Below, in pieces: positions 21,219 to 30,802 of a stretch of 64,000 nt of DNA. This DNA is from Prochlorococcus sp. AG-388-E21 (lineage in GTDB: Bacteria > Cyanobacteriota > Cyanobacteriia > PCC-6307 > Cyanobiaceae): positions 434,001 through 498,000 of the forward strand of contig QCGO01000001.1 of assembly GCA_003279855.1 (NCBI GenBank). Reading direction: 5' to 3'. The notes below the pieces were generated by a model, which saw nothing but the letters and a program-made list of their open reading frames with translations, was not told where the DNA came from and did no database searches. Each line of letters opens with the position of its first letter. The first letter of the stretch is position 1. Made by a program: the position numbers and the translations under genes.

Positions 21219-23696
21219 TTAACTATTATATTTTTTTATAAGTTTTTCTACTCTTTTTTCTATAGATTCATTGCTTAATGTATTTTTAAGTCTTTCAACT
21301 AGTAAAGGAAAAGCAAATGGACTTGGATTTTTAGTCTCGTTTAATATTATTTCTAAATTAGATAACCTTTCTAGAGAATTAGTAATTCGTTTATTTTCTA
21401 ACTGGTACTCTTTTACTTCTTCATGTGCCTGTTTAATAAGTAGATGATCTTCTTCATATCTAGTAAAAACATTATAAAAAAGACTCGAACTTATTTGTAG
21501 TTGAGATGAACTTTTTGTTTTGGTGGGATTATTTTGGTTCACTAATCCACTAATTTGCGCAATGTTTTTAAATCTTCTTTTTGTTAATTCTGAAAAATTT
21601 ATAGCATTTTCTAAATCTTCTTCCAAATTTTTATTTTCTATAAAATATGAAAATTCTTTTTCAATAATTGAAAAGTCATAATTTTCTGAAGTGCTTAAGC
21701 TAAATCCAAAATCATTTGCAGAAATACTAAATGTAGATTGCTTTTTATTAGCAAATCTTAAAGCCCAAAGAAAGGCAATTCCTTCATTAACAAATTTTCC
21801 ATCAAGCGTAAAAACAAAAAGACTAGTTAATTCTTTAGTTTTATAGATTTCAATAAGTAGTTGATTCCTTTTAGGAATATCTGAAAGATCTTTCTGTTTT
21901 TTTAAAATTGGAAGTAATGAGTTTAATTCTTTATTAATATATTGATCATTATTTTCTAAGTTATTGCAAATATCTATTTCGCTTCTTAAATTATCACTTA
22001 AAAGATCAGAGATAGCCATTTGACCTCCCACCCATGCTGGAATTAAAGAACTTTTTTTGGAAGATTTTTTTACATATAAAGTCATATCTCTAATTTTTAT
22101 AAACTGAAGCATTTTGCCCGCAAAGTAAAAAGTATCACCTGATTTCAATTTACTAGCAAAGTTTTCTTCTAAATTGCCTAATGATTTTCCTTTTAAATAT
22201 TTTACATTTATAAATTTATCGCTTGTTATTGTTCCAATATTAAATTTATGCATCCTTATTAAAGATTTATCTTTTACAAAATAGTTGAAGTTATGTTCAT
22301 CCCCTTTTAATTTTTCTCTTTCTATCTTTTTATATTTTGGATAAGCTTTCAAACACTTTCCTCCATACTCCAAAAAATCAATACACCAATCCCAATCTTG
22401 ATCGTTTAGATTTCTGTAACTCCAACAATCTTTAATTCTTTCTTTTTCAGTAGTAGGATTAAAACCTGGTCCACAAGCCAAACTAACGAGATGTTGAAGA
22501 AGTACATCAAAAGATAATTCAGGAAGCTTAATTTTTTCAGATACCCCACTTTTTATTATTCTCCTCATAGCACTAATTTCGAGTAATTCTAATGAGTTAG
22601 TGGGCATAAAAATTATTTTTGACTTTCCTCCAGGTCTATGGGCACTTCTCCCTGCCCTTTGAATAAGTCGAGCTAAGTTTTTAGCACTGCCTATTTGCAC
22701 AATTTGATCAACAGGTTGAAAGTCAATCCCTAAATCTAATGAGCTTGTACAAACAACCCATTTTATAGATCCGTTTTTAACCCCATCCTCAACTATCTTT
22801 CTCTCATCTTTATCTAATGAACCATGATGTAAAGAAATCTTATCTTCCATTTCTGGTAGACAGAATCTTAAACATTGATACCATCTCTCAGACTGATTCC
22901 TAGTGTTAGTGAATAGTAGTGTACTTTTGTTTTTATCTAATACTTCGAGAAGTAAAGAATAACTCCTAATTCCTAAATGTCCACTCCATGGGAAGGTTGT
23001 TTCTTCTTCAGGTAAAACACTAAGAATTTCAATTTCTTTTTGAATATTAGTACTAATTACTGTTGGGAGTTCCCCTTTTATTCCAACAATAGCTCGTGCT
23101 GCTTCTGCAATATTACCGATAGTTGCAGACATTCCCCAAATTTGTAAATCTATTTTATTTCCTCTCAGCCAACTTAGAGATAATTCACATTGATTACCTC
23201 TTTTACTACCCATTAACTCGTGCCACTCATCAATAATTATTGAAAATATATTACTAAATATTTTTTTAGATTCTTTATTAGATAAGAGGAGAGAAAGTGA
23301 TTCTGGAGTCGTTATTAAAATATTTGGAGGTTTAAGTATTTGCTTCTTCTTTTCATATGGGCTTGTATCACCATTTCGTATTCCAACGGTTATTTCTTGA
23401 TTAAAAAATTGAGCAGCTAAATATACTGCATTTTTTAAATCTCTACTTAATGCTTTTAATGGAGTTATTAGTAAAATGCTTAATCCAGTTGGTTTTGTGG
23501 AACCTTTTAATTTCGAAAGAGGTCCCATTAAAGCTGCATAAGTTTTACCACATCCTGTAGGAACCTGAATGATTCCGTTTTCTCCATTCAAATATGCTTT
23601 CCATGATTCAATTTGATATGGCAGAGGTTCCCAACCATTTTTATAAAAAAATTTTTCTATATTCTTAATTTCATTTTTATTTATAAAGCTTTCCAT
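21219..23696 (-). CDS. Ligase-associated DEXH-box (Lhr-like) helicase
   Basis: 825 aa SF2 helicase of the Lhr family in its short ligase-linked form. Motif I is PTGCGKT (residues 46-52), motif II DEWH (156-159), motif III SATIG, and the second RecA domain carries QRAGRSAHRPGG (motif VI). The C-terminal winged-helix/beta part holds WVGGQMAISDLLS. It probably unwinds or translocates on damaged DNA for the adjacent exonuclease and ligase. The ATG overlaps the ligase stop by one base. Confidence 0.9.
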   Translation of the reverse strand: MESFINKNEIKNIEKFFYKNGWEPLPYQIESWKAYLNGENGIIQVPTGCGKTYAALMGPLSKLKGSTKPTGLSILLITPLKALSRDLKNAVYLAAQFFNQEITVGIRNGDTSPYEKKKQILKPPNILITTPESLSLLLSNKESKKIFSNIFSIIIDEWHELMGSKRGNQCELSLSWLRGNKIDLQIWGMSATIGNIAEAARAIVGIKGELPTVISTNIQKEIEILSVLPEEETTFPWSGHLGIRSYSLLLEVLDKNKSTLLFTNTRNQSERWYQCLRFCLPEMEDKISLHHGSLDKDERKIVEDGVKNGSIKWVVCTSSLDLGIDFQPVDQIVQIGSAKNLARLIQRAGRSAHRPGGKSKIIFMPTNSLELLEISAMRRIIKSGVSEKIKLPELSFDVLLQHLVSLACGPGFNPTTEKERIKDCWSYRNLNDQDWDWCIDFLEYGGKCLKAYPKYKKIEREKLKGDEHNFNYFVKDKSLIRMHKFNIGTITSDKFINVKYLKGKSLGNLEENFASKLKSGDTFYFAGKMLQFIKIRDMTLYVKKSSKKSSLIPAWVGGQMAISDLLSDNLRSEIDICNNLENNDQYINKELNSLLPILKKQKDLSDIPKRNQLLIEIYKTKELTSLFVFTLDGKFVNEGIAFLWALRFANKKQSTFSISANDFGFSLSTSENYDFSIIEKEFSYFIENKNLEEDLENAINFSELTKRRFKNIAQISGLVNQNNPTKTKSSSQLQISSSLFYNVFTRYEEDHLLIKQAHEEVKEYQLENKRITNSLERLSNLEIILNETKNPSPFAFPLLVERLKNTLSNESIEKRVEKLIKKYNS

Positions 23697-25333
23697 TATT
23701 TATTTAACATTAATTTCTGAGCGTTTTCTAAGGTGTCAGCATCTTTAATCAGCTTATCTTTCCTCCATTTAGTTATTCTTGGGAATCTTACAGCAATTCC
23801 TGATTTATGACGTTTTGAAATTTGAATATTTTCGAAGGAAATTTCGAAAACCATTTCTGGTCTTACTGATCTAACAGGTCCAAATCTATCAATAGTATTT
23901 TGTCTAATCCATCTATCTAACTCTTTAATTTCAGTGTTGTTTAATCCGGAATAGGCACTGGCAAATTTGATTAATTCTCCATCTTTCCAAAGAGCAAAAC
24001 TATAGTCAGTATATAATCCTGCTCTTATCCCACTTCCGCCTTTTGCATAAATGAGGACTGCATCAAGTTGCATTGGATCAACTTTATATTTCCACCAAAG
24101 ACCTTTCTTTCTGCCAGGGGTGTAGATTGATTTTTTATTTTTAATAACTAATCCTTCTGTTCCATTATCTCTAGAATTGTTTTTAAAAGTTTCTGCCTCT
24201 TCCCAATTTTTTGGATGTATTAAATCACTTATTTTAAAAATATTAGATAATTCTTCTTTACTTTCATTTAACCAATTACATAAATGTTTTTCTAAATTAT
24301 TTCTTCTAATTTCTAAATTTGAGTATCTTTGATCTTCTCCATTTATTTCTAAAAGATCATAGGCAATAAATATAATAGGTAAATTTTTTTGAATTTTTCT
24401 TGAAGGCGCCTTTCTATTTATTCTTTTTTGAAGTAAAGAGAAATTAAGAGGAAGACTTTGCTTAAAATCCCAGACCAATAATTCACCATCTATTACAAAG
24501 TCATCTTTGATAGATGAGATTTTTTCTACTAATTCCGGGAACGATTTATTTACTAAATCCTGACCTCTTGTCCATATTGAAACCTTTCCTGACCTTTTTA
24601 TTAATTGAATTCTGATTCCATCCCATTTCCATTCAAACTGAAAATCGTTAATTGATTTATCTATAATTTTCTTTTCAAAAGTATTAGCTAGAAGAAAGGG
24701 GTAAGGTTTGTAATTTAATTCTAAAGGATTTATTTTTTTATCTATTAATAATTTATATGATTCTTCAGAGGGAATAAAATCGCCCATTAATCTATGAGAA
24801 ATTATAGCTTCATCTAGATTAATTAACTTGGCTATTGATTTTGTTATCAAGCCTATAGAGACTCCAACTCTAAAAGTACCAGTTAAGATTTTATTTATAA
24901 CTAGAAGATTTTCTATTGGAATGTTTTCCCAAATTTCTTTTACTCTTAACTTCTTATAATCTTCTTTAAGAATGGATAACTCTGGAAAAGATTTGTTTAA
25001 TAATTCATCCAAAGAAATATCTTGATATTTTATATTTTTTCCAGTGATCATATTCCTTAATAATAGGGATATAACTTCTGCAGAATCCCCAACTTTTAAA
25101 TAACAAGAATCAATTAACCATAAAGGGTATTCATAAATTTCAGAAAATAAAGTTTTAATGGATCTTCCACTTATAAATCGCTTATTTTTTTTTCCTGTAA
25201 GCAAATATATTGTCCATGAGTTTTCTAAAGCCTCATTTGAAGAAAAATATTTTTGTAAAATTCCAATCTTTTTATTTGTGCTATTACAAGAATCTAAATC
25301 TGTAAATAATTCTGAAAACTTTTTTAGACTCAT
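23696..25333 (-). CDS. ATP-dependent DNA ligase (ligase-associated repair operon)
   Basis: 545 aa, cisplatin-resistance-type bacterial ATP ligase distinct from NAD-dependent LigA. An N-terminal DNA-binding domain (about 1-200) precedes motif I EWKWDGIR (Lys236 is the AMP acceptor), followed by DGELLVWD (motif III), GTEGLVIKNKKS (IV) and LWWKYKVDP (V). The OB-fold C-terminus ends HKSGIAVRFPRITKWRKDK. It overlaps the exonuclease by 4 nt and the helicase by 1 nt, so one polycistronic unit is clear. Confidence 0.92.
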   Translation of the reverse strand: MSLKKFSELFTDLDSCNSTNKKIGILQKYFSSNEALENSWTIYLLTGKKNKRFISGRSIKTLFSEIYEYPLWLIDSCYLKVGDSAEVISLLLRNMITGKNIKYQDISLDELLNKSFPELSILKEDYKKLRVKEIWENIPIENLLVINKILTGTFRVGVSIGLITKSIAKLINLDEAIISHRLMGDFIPSEESYKLLIDKKINPLELNYKPYPFLLANTFEKKIIDKSINDFQFEWKWDGIRIQLIKRSGKVSIWTRGQDLVNKSFPELVEKISSIKDDFVIDGELLVWDFKQSLPLNFSLLQKRINRKAPSRKIQKNLPIIFIAYDLLEINGEDQRYSNLEIRRNNLEKHLCNWLNESKEELSNIFKISDLIHPKNWEEAETFKNNSRDNGTEGLVIKNKKSIYTPGRKKGLWWKYKVDPMQLDAVLIYAKGGSGIRAGLYTDYSFALWKDGELIKFASAYSGLNNTEIKELDRWIRQNTIDRFGPVRSVRPEMVFEISFENIQISKRHKSGIAVRFPRITKWRKDKLIKDADTLENAQKLMLNK

Positions 25334-26322
25334 TTTTTATATTCAAATTCAAGAACATTTATAGAATTTTTTTCTTTTAAATATTTATTTAAAGCTTCAC
25401 TATCTCCATGATGAAAAAAAATATTATTAGCTTTAGATTCTTTTATTGTCCTTAAAATAGATATCCAATCAGCATGGTCTGAGATAGAAAAACCCTTATC
25501 ATATCCAGACCTTTTTCTGAGTGCTCTAATTGACATCCATCCACTTGCAAATCCAGTTTGACTATCTTTGAAATTTTTTAGAAAAGAACTTTTATTTAAA
25601 GCGGGTGGAAGTATTATTAGACTTCCTTTAAGATCCGAATTATTTTTAGTTTGTTCTAATTTTTTTGTTTCAATAATATCAATTCCTAATTTTTTATAAC
25701 AGTTATTCATCCTATAAATACTACTGTGTGTATAAATATTATTTTTAAAATTTGTTTTACTAATTTCATTCAATATTCTTTGTGCTTTTCCAAGCGAATA
25801 GCAAAATAAGATAGATGTTTTTTCTTGGGAGGAGTTCACCCATTTTGAAATATCAGTTGTCGTCTTTTGAGGTTCATCCCATTTGAAAATTGGCAAGCCA
25901 AAAGTTGATTCACTTATCAAATAATCAGTTTTTACTATTTCATATTCTTTGCAAGTATCATCTTTTTGACGTTTATAATCACCAGTGATTAACCATATTT
26001 CTTCAGCGAAACTAAATTTGATTTGACTTGACCCGAGAATATGACCTGAAGGATGAAATGAAATTTTGATACCATTAATTTTAAATTCTTTTTCGTAATC
26101 GTAAGTTTTAATATTGATTTCTTTTCCTATTCTTTCTTTTATAATTACAGCAGTTTCGTATGTTGATATATATTCATCGCACCCAAAGGTGAAATGATCC
26201 ATATGGGCATGAGTAATTAGTGCTCTTTTTACAGGTTTAATTGGATCTATCCAAGCATCTGCTAGTTCACAATAAAGACCACTACTTGTGTATTTAATTA
26301 AATAACAACTATCCTCTTTCAA
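25330..26322 (-). CDS. Ligase-associated exonuclease, metallo-beta-lactamase fold
   Basis: 330 aa MBL/beta-CASP-like nuclease (YSH1/SNM1-like group) that trims DNA ends before ligation. The metal motif HAHMDH is at residues 38-43, with SGHILGSSQI and ITGDYKRQ later, and a C-terminal SDHADW motif. It begins with TTG at 26320-26322; no nearby ATG fits. It is the first gene of the four-gene operon, so the promoter should lie in the 36-base gap before 26359 or further upstream. Confidence 0.9.
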   Translation of the reverse strand: MKEDSCYLIKYTSSGLYCELADAWIDPIKPVKRALITHAHMDHFTFGCDEYISTYETAVIIKERIGKEINIKTYDYEKEFKINGIKISFHPSGHILGSSQIKFSFAEEIWLITGDYKRQKDDTCKEYEIVKTDYLISESTFGLPIFKWDEPQKTTTDISKWVNSSQEKTSILFCYSLGKAQRILNEISKTNFKNNIYTHSSIYRMNNCYKKLGIDIIETKKLEQTKNNSDLKGSLIILPPALNKSSFLKNFKDSQTGFASGWMSIRALRKRSGYDKGFSISDHADWISILRTIKESKANNIFFHHGDSEALNKYLKEKNSINVLEFEYKK

Positions 26323-26358
26323 GAATTTAATTTATTTTAATGGTGTTAATTTAGCGAA

Positions 26359-26772
26359 TTATGCCCACGCTTGTTTAGTTAAAGCTATTGCTGAAATAGC
26401 TAAAAGAGAAATAAAAACAAATTTATTACTCCATTTCATCATGAAAACCCCTAAATCAAATGATATTGTTTTTTTAGGTTGTGGAATCTGTTTTTGGACT
26501 ATTTCTTTTTTTGATGAATCATCTTTATTAAAACTGTAATTTTTAATTTTATTTATTAGTTTTGACTCTATATTTGATAAATCTTCTATTTCACTTAATA
26601 GGACTTTGTCGTCTGGATTAATAAAATTAGTTAGTGTTTCAATTTCTTGTTGTTTAGAAGAGCAAAAGTCATTTACAATTTTTTCAGAGTTTTCACCATT
26701 CTTTATTTTTGATAGGATCTCTTCTCTTGACCAAGAATTTTCAAGAGATTTTAAGGCCTCAGTGATTTTCAT
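26359..26772 (-). CDS. Tail-anchored hypothetical protein, 137 aa
   Basis: An acidic helical N-terminal domain (MKITEALKSLENSWSREEIL, later EIEDLSNIESKLINKIKNY) is joined by a linker (VQKQIPQPKKTISFDLG) to a C-terminal membrane helix (about 117-133, FVFISLLAISAIALTKQAW). It lies upstream of the repair operon by only 36 bases, so it could share a message, but nothing suggests a repair role. Confidence 0.5.
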   Translation of the reverse strand: MKITEALKSLENSWSREEILSKIKNGENSEKIVNDFCSSKQQEIETLTNFINPDDKVLLSEIEDLSNIESKLINKIKNYSFNKDDSSKKEIVQKQIPQPKKTISFDLGVFMMKWSNKFVFISLLAISAIALTKQAWA

Positions 26773-26856
26773 TTTAAGTATTTTTACTTATATTAATTTA
26801 TTAGATATTTCTTCTGTGGTTTTAAATTCTTAAAATAAGGAAAAAATTTGTTTTAT

Positions 26857-27144
26857 TTAAGATTTGGCAATAAGTCTATTTGGGAAATAACTTATTTTTG
26901 TTTCTCTTTTAATTTTTTTTGTTTTGCTTTTAATTGAAGTTTTCTTTTGGTTAATTTCAACTATTTCTTCAGAAACGTTTTTACCTGTTTCAAAGTAATT
27001 TTTTACTTTTTCTAATTCTTCTTCATTTAATCGTTTTGTTGCTCCTTTCGCATTAATACCTATTGATTTGCAAGCCAATAAAATTCTATTACTATCAATA
27101 TTAAGGTCCTTTGCAATACTATAAATAGGAGTGTTCGAAGCCAT
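26857..27144 (-). CDS. IF-2 N-terminal-domain protein, 95 aa
   Basis: Residues 1-53 match the IF2_N module: IYSIAKDLNIDSNRILLACK then SIGINAKGATKRLNEEELEK. The rest is a basic tail (KKTSIKSKTKKIKRETKISY). True IF-2 is far longer, so this is a free-standing domain, probably binding nucleic acid or the ribosome. The function is inferred only. Confidence 0.65.
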   Translation of the reverse strand: MASNTPIYSIAKDLNIDSNRILLACKSIGINAKGATKRLNEEELEKVKNYFETGKNVSEEIVEINQKKTSIKSKTKKIKRETKISYFPNRLIAKS

Positions 27145-27254
27145 TATTTATTCGTAAATCAATATTTGTATTATATCCTTATTAATTCAGAATTTATTAA
27201 ATATGATATTTTTATGAACTTTCTGTAGTTGAATCGAATTTATTTTAAGTATTC

Positions 27255-28556
27255 TTAATTTCTTAAATCATTAAATTTCTTCTTCATTGTGGGATTATTC
27301 TTAGTTAACTTTTTAACTGTTAAATCTTGTGATTTACTATCAGCAGATAAAAGATGTTTTTTAGATACCAGTAATGCCTCTTTCGTTTTTTGTAAATGAC
27401 TTATTGATTTATCTATTTCAGAAATTGCGTCATTAAATCTATCCTGCGCTAATGAAACGTTTTTTCCTACAGCATTTTTAAATTGATCAAGAGTACTTTC
27501 AAAATTTGTTATGTCATAATTCTCTCTTTTCATTAAATCTATTTGAGTTTTATACTTTAAAGTTTCAAAAGAAGCATTTCTAAGAAGAGAAATAATAGGC
27601 AGAAAGAATTGTGGCCTTATTACAAACATCTTTGGATATTTATAAGAGACATCTACAATTCCCGAATTATATAGTTCACTTTCTGGTTCCAATAATGAAA
27701 CCAATACTGCATATTCGCATGATTTCTGATTCCTATCTTTATCTAATTCTTTAAAGAAGTCTTCATTTTTTCGTTTATTAAAACCATCAGCACTTTGGTT
27801 TTTCATCTCAAACATGATAGACACGATTTCAATTTTATTATCATCAAACTCTCTAAAAATATAGTCACCTTTGCTTCCTGAACTTGCATCATTATCTTTT
27901 TCAAAATATGAGTTTTTAAAAGCAGTAGCTCGATTTAGATTGAATTGCGTCTCACAATGTATTTCTAATGTTTCTCCAACCATTTTTGTTGAAAGTTTAG
28001 ATTTCATATCTCTTAGCTCTTGAATTGTTAAATCACGCTCAGTAATTTTGTTCTTAAATTTTTCTTCAATTTCTCTCTGGGTTATGGATTGTTCTAATTT
28101 CATTTTTTCAATAGAGTTTATTAATGTAGTTTTTTCTTTTTCTAAATTATTTACAGCTTCAATTACTTTATTCTTTGACGATAAATCACTAATTACGGAT
28201 TGCCTTTCAATATCCTCCTTTAATTTAATTACTTCATTATTGAGTAAATTGATTTTGTTGGTAGCTTTATTTTTTAGTTCATTTAATTCATTTAATTTCT
28301 TTTCTTCAGCGATATTTAACTTAGACTCAAGTTCTTGAATTTTTGTATCTTTTTTTTGCCTGTCTTCCATTAATTTTATTTTTAATTCTTGTTTAGCAAT
28401 TTCTATCTCTTTATTCTTATCTTCTTCAGCGAGTTTAAGTCTTTCCTCTATTTGCTTGTTAAATTCCTCGTCTTTAATTTGAAGAAGTATTTCTTGAAAG
28501 CTGCTTGGATCTATTCTGAATGTTTTTCCACATGATGGACATTTTATATCTTTCAT
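27255..28556 (-). CDS. DUF2130 protein with coiled coil and zinc motif
   Basis: 433 aa. The N-terminal CPSC (residues 6-9) opens a single zinc knuckle-like motif. A long coiled coil covers about 25-190 (EERLKLAEEDKNKEIEIAKQ and onward). The DUF2130 core follows with GSKGDYIFREFD, IMFEMKNQSADGFNKRKNED, FFKELDKDRNQ and VIRPQFFLPIISLLRNA. The core resembles restriction-type nuclease folds, and the coiled-coil layout is like RmuC, but a nuclease role is unproven. Confidence 0.8.
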   Translation of the reverse strand: MKDIKCPSCGKTFRIDPSSFQEILLQIKDEEFNKQIEERLKLAEEDKNKEIEIAKQELKIKLMEDRQKKDTKIQELESKLNIAEEKKLNELNELKNKATNKINLLNNEVIKLKEDIERQSVISDLSSKNKVIEAVNNLEKEKTTLINSIEKMKLEQSITQREIEEKFKNKITERDLTIQELRDMKSKLSTKMVGETLEIHCETQFNLNRATAFKNSYFEKDNDASSGSKGDYIFREFDDNKIEIVSIMFEMKNQSADGFNKRKNEDFFKELDKDRNQKSCEYAVLVSLLEPESELYNSGIVDVSYKYPKMFVIRPQFFLPIISLLRNASFETLKYKTQIDLMKRENYDITNFESTLDQFKNAVGKNVSLAQDRFNDAISEIDKSISHLQKTKEALLVSKKHLLSADSKSQDLTVKKLTKNNPTMKKKFNDLRN

Positions 28557-28699
28557 TTTTTACTAATAAAGAATTTTTTTTTAGAAAATGACATGATACT
28601 TTATTTATTTATAAGGAATTTAATTATGGATATAGAATAATCATAGATTGAATATGATGCATCAAATAATTATAAGAAATAAAAATAATTCGTCTCCTT

Positions 28700-29065
28700 C
28701 TAAATTAAACCTGATTCTTTTAAGATATTGATTTTATTTGCTAGTTCAATATCTGCTGTTGAGATAGATCTATCTGAAGTTTTTTGGGAAGAGATTGTAT
28801 ATCCGCTATCATCAACAAACTCATCCTCTGAATCGGATATATTTTTAATGGGTTGATTATTAGTATAAGTTTCAGAATTAAATGATTTAGTTTTACTCAA
28901 ATTGCTATATCCAAAATTTGCGATACCTCTAGCATCCAATGCTTCTTCTACTAGTATTCCAACAACTTTTGACCTGCTTATAGATTCACTTTTAGATATT
29001 TGATCTATAATTTCCAGAACTCTTTTCCTGGGTAAATATCCTATCCTTTTAACTGGATTTTCCAT
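28700..29065 (-). CDS. Ribbon-helix-helix (CopG-like) candidate regulator, 121 aa
   Basis: The N-terminal 45 residues fit an RHH fold: a short strand (KRIGYLP), helix A (RKRVLEIIDQISKSES) and helix B (SRSKVVGILVEEALDAR). The remaining part is serine/asparagine-rich and probably disordered, with an acidic patch (SDSEDEFVDDSG). The promoter contains a perfect 8-bp inverted repeat (TATTTGAC 29076-29083 / GTCAAATA 29101-29108) just before the ATG, consistent with autorepression. The target genes are unknown. The RHH assignment is by eye. Confidence 0.55.
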   Translation of the reverse strand: MENPVKRIGYLPRKRVLEIIDQISKSESISRSKVVGILVEEALDARGIANFGYSNLSKTKSFNSETYTNNQPIKNISDSEDEFVDDSGYTISSQKTSDRSISTADIELANKINILKESGLI

Positions 29066-29075
29066 ATGAATAAAG

Positions 29076-29108
29076 TATTTGACGTAATTGTAACACTTTT
29101 GTCAAATA
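29076..29108. promoter_or_regulatory. Inverted-repeat operator candidate of the RHH gene
   Basis: Perfect arms TATTTGAC and GTCAAATA are separated by 17 bases, 11-43 bases upstream of the RHH start codon on the minus strand. Two arms about two and a half helical turns apart are compatible with two RHH dimers. Confidence 0.4.
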
Positions 29109-29300
29109 TTTCTAGGCGATAAAAATATTAAATATTTATAACGTAGTAACTATTTATTATGGTATCCATAACATTATCGTCTTGAATTATAATAAAAAAG
29201 TGTATTTCTAAGATTTATTTTCGATTGCTTTATTATTATTATTTTTAAACAATTTTTTAAGTAATTATTTTACGGGCCTTAAATTCTTAAACCACTTTTT

Positions 29301-29504
29301 ATGAAAGATAAAACCTATAATAATGCAGACAGTTTTGCTATATCTTTTGATGATGAGTGGCAAAAAGTTGATTGTAACGATACGGCTCAAAAAATAGATA
29401 AAGTTATTGAAATTTTATCTGATCATCCATTTGTAATTTCAAATCTTGATAATGCAAGAAATATAGCAGAATTTAGAATTTATTCTCTTAAAAAATTTCA
29501 ATAA
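29301..29504 (+). CDS. Hypothetical protein, 67 aa
   Basis: Begins MKDKTYNNADSFAISFDDEW and contains a predicted helical segment (DTAQKIDKVIEILSDHPFVI). It is soluble. The family is unknown. It is divergent from the RHH gene. Confidence 0.45.
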   Translation: MKDKTYNNADSFAISFDDEWQKVDCNDTAQKIDKVIEILSDHPFVISNLDNARNIAEFRIYSLKKFQ

Positions 29505-29551
29505 TCATAAATATTTTATAATTTATTTTATGGTTAGCTTATAGTTTAAAA

Positions 29552-29728
29552 TTACAGGTTAGGAGAATTAAAAAATCCTTTAGTAAACAAAAATATTATA
29601 ATTCCAATTATTGGGCCAATGCCAAATATAAATAAAATTAATTTGGCTGAATTTTTTGTCTGTCCTAATTTATTATTTGCATCTTTTATTAATTTTTTTG
29701 GATTCTTTTTTGATGATTTTTTCTTCAT
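29552..29728 (-). CDS. Single-pass membrane protein, 58 aa
   Basis: The ATG is at 29726-29728. The very basic N-terminus (MKKKSSKKNPKKLIKDANNK) is followed by one membrane helix (AKLILFIFGIGPIIGIIIFL). The family is unknown. Confidence 0.45.
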   Translation of the reverse strand: MKKKSSKKNPKKLIKDANNKLGQTKNSAKLILFIFGIGPIIGIIIFLFTKGFFNSPNL

Positions 29729-29864
29729 GAAAACTATATTACAACAAACCTATAACGAAATAATAAATAATTTATGTTTTGGTTAATTTGTATTCGTTTG
29801 AGATATCTCATTAAAATATAAAAAAAATACAATATTGTATAATAATTATTAATGTTCGATAGAT

Positions 29865-30071
29865 ATGAGTGCATCTAAAAGAGAGGAAGTAAGTTCCCAC
29901 CTTAGATATATAAGGTTAGAACTTAGAGAGATGCATCAAATGCTTATAAAGGATGATTTATTACCAGATCTTAGCGAGGCAAAGGAAGTACATGCACAAC
30001 TAGATGCTCTTTATGAACTGTTGTCTGATAAGAGGAAAAAGAAGGTCAAGAATGAATTTGAAAATTTCTAG
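29865..30071 (+). CDS. Helical protein, 68 aa (small repeat family)
   Basis: MSASKREEVSSHLRYIRLEL then REMHQMLIKDDLLPDLSEAK and a C-terminal EVHAQLDALYELLSDKRKKK. The pattern of two helices ending in a basic DKRKK-like patch also appears in the 61-residue protein at 30101 (LHDKRKK) and loosely in the 58-residue one at 31337, so the three may be diverged relatives. The function is unknown. Confidence 0.5.
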   Translation: MSASKREEVSSHLRYIRLELREMHQMLIKDDLLPDLSEAKEVHAQLDALYELLSDKRKKKVKNEFENF

Positions 30072-30100
30072 TTCTCAATTCTCAAATTTTTTCTGAACAA

Positions 30101-30286
30101 TTAAGAGCTGAATTCTATTTTCTTACGTTTGTCGTGTAACAACTCTAACTTATTATATATTTCTTTTATTTGTATTTGTAAGATATCCGTTGAGTTAATG
30201 TTACTTAATGATTCCATCGCTAGTAATAGACTTTCCTTAGCCTCAATCAGATGTCTACATTCTTTACTACCCGCTTCGTAGGACAT
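30101..30286 (-). CDS. Helical protein, 61 aa
   Basis: MSYEAGSKECRHLIEAKESL then LLAMESLSNINSTDILQIQI and KEIYNKLELLHDKRKKIEF. It is a two-helix hairpin by composition, similar in layout to the 68-residue protein on the opposite strand with which it converges. The family is unknown. Confidence 0.45.
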   Translation of the reverse strand: MSYEAGSKECRHLIEAKESLLLAMESLSNINSTDILQIQIKEIYNKLELLHDKRKKIEFSS

Positions 30287-30429
30287 AATTATGAAAAATT
30301 ATATTATTATAAATATACTAAGTATAGTTCAGTATTGTCTGATACTTTTATTGAATTAATGCTTATTATTGTCATATGTAATACAAAAATGTAGTAATAA
30401 CTTATTAAGCTAAAGAAAAAATTTGTTCT

Positions 30430-30612
30430 ATGAAAAAAGATTCTTTAGATATTAAATTTTACATAAATTTAGCAATTGATAATGCTGAAAAAAGAATAAA
30501 ATTATTAGAAAAAAGTGATCAAAAATGTATTTTGGAAGAATATAAAGAGTGGTTAAAAGATAGCGTTGATTTTCAATCAATCTTATTACTAAGAGAGGAC
30601 CCAATTATTTAA
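30430..30612 (+). CDS. Helical protein, 60 aa
   Basis: MKKDSLDIKFYINLAIDNAE then KRIKLLEKSDQKCILEEYKE. It is mostly charged helix and soluble. The family is unknown. Confidence 0.4.
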   Translation: MKKDSLDIKFYINLAIDNAEKRIKLLEKSDQKCILEEYKEWLKDSVDFQSILLLREDPII

Positions 30613-30637
30613 AGATTAAATTTAGAAATTAATCAAA

Positions 30638-30733
30638 TTAATCTTTTGGTTTAGAAGTTACTTTAAATAAAAAATATAGACTGAGAACAAAAATACTTAT
30701 AAGTATTGTAGTTAAAGTTGAAAAATTATACAT
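30638..30733 (-). CDS. Small membrane peptide, 31 aa
   Basis: The ATG is at 30731-30733. MYNFSTLTTILISIFVLSLY then FLFKVTSKPKD is one hydrophobic helix with a basic tail. Confidence 0.35.
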   Translation of the reverse strand: MYNFSTLTTILISIFVLSLYFLFKVTSKPKD

Positions 30734-30802
30734 CTACTAATATCTCTTTAAAATTGTTAGCAGTATCATTTTAACAAATTATTGATTTGAAATTATTTAG
30801 TA

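Noticed and set aside
28700..29108. Toxin-antitoxin pair with the RHH gene as antitoxin
   Set aside because: No partner toxin ORF is coupled to it; the neighbours are on other transcripts and resemble no toxin family.
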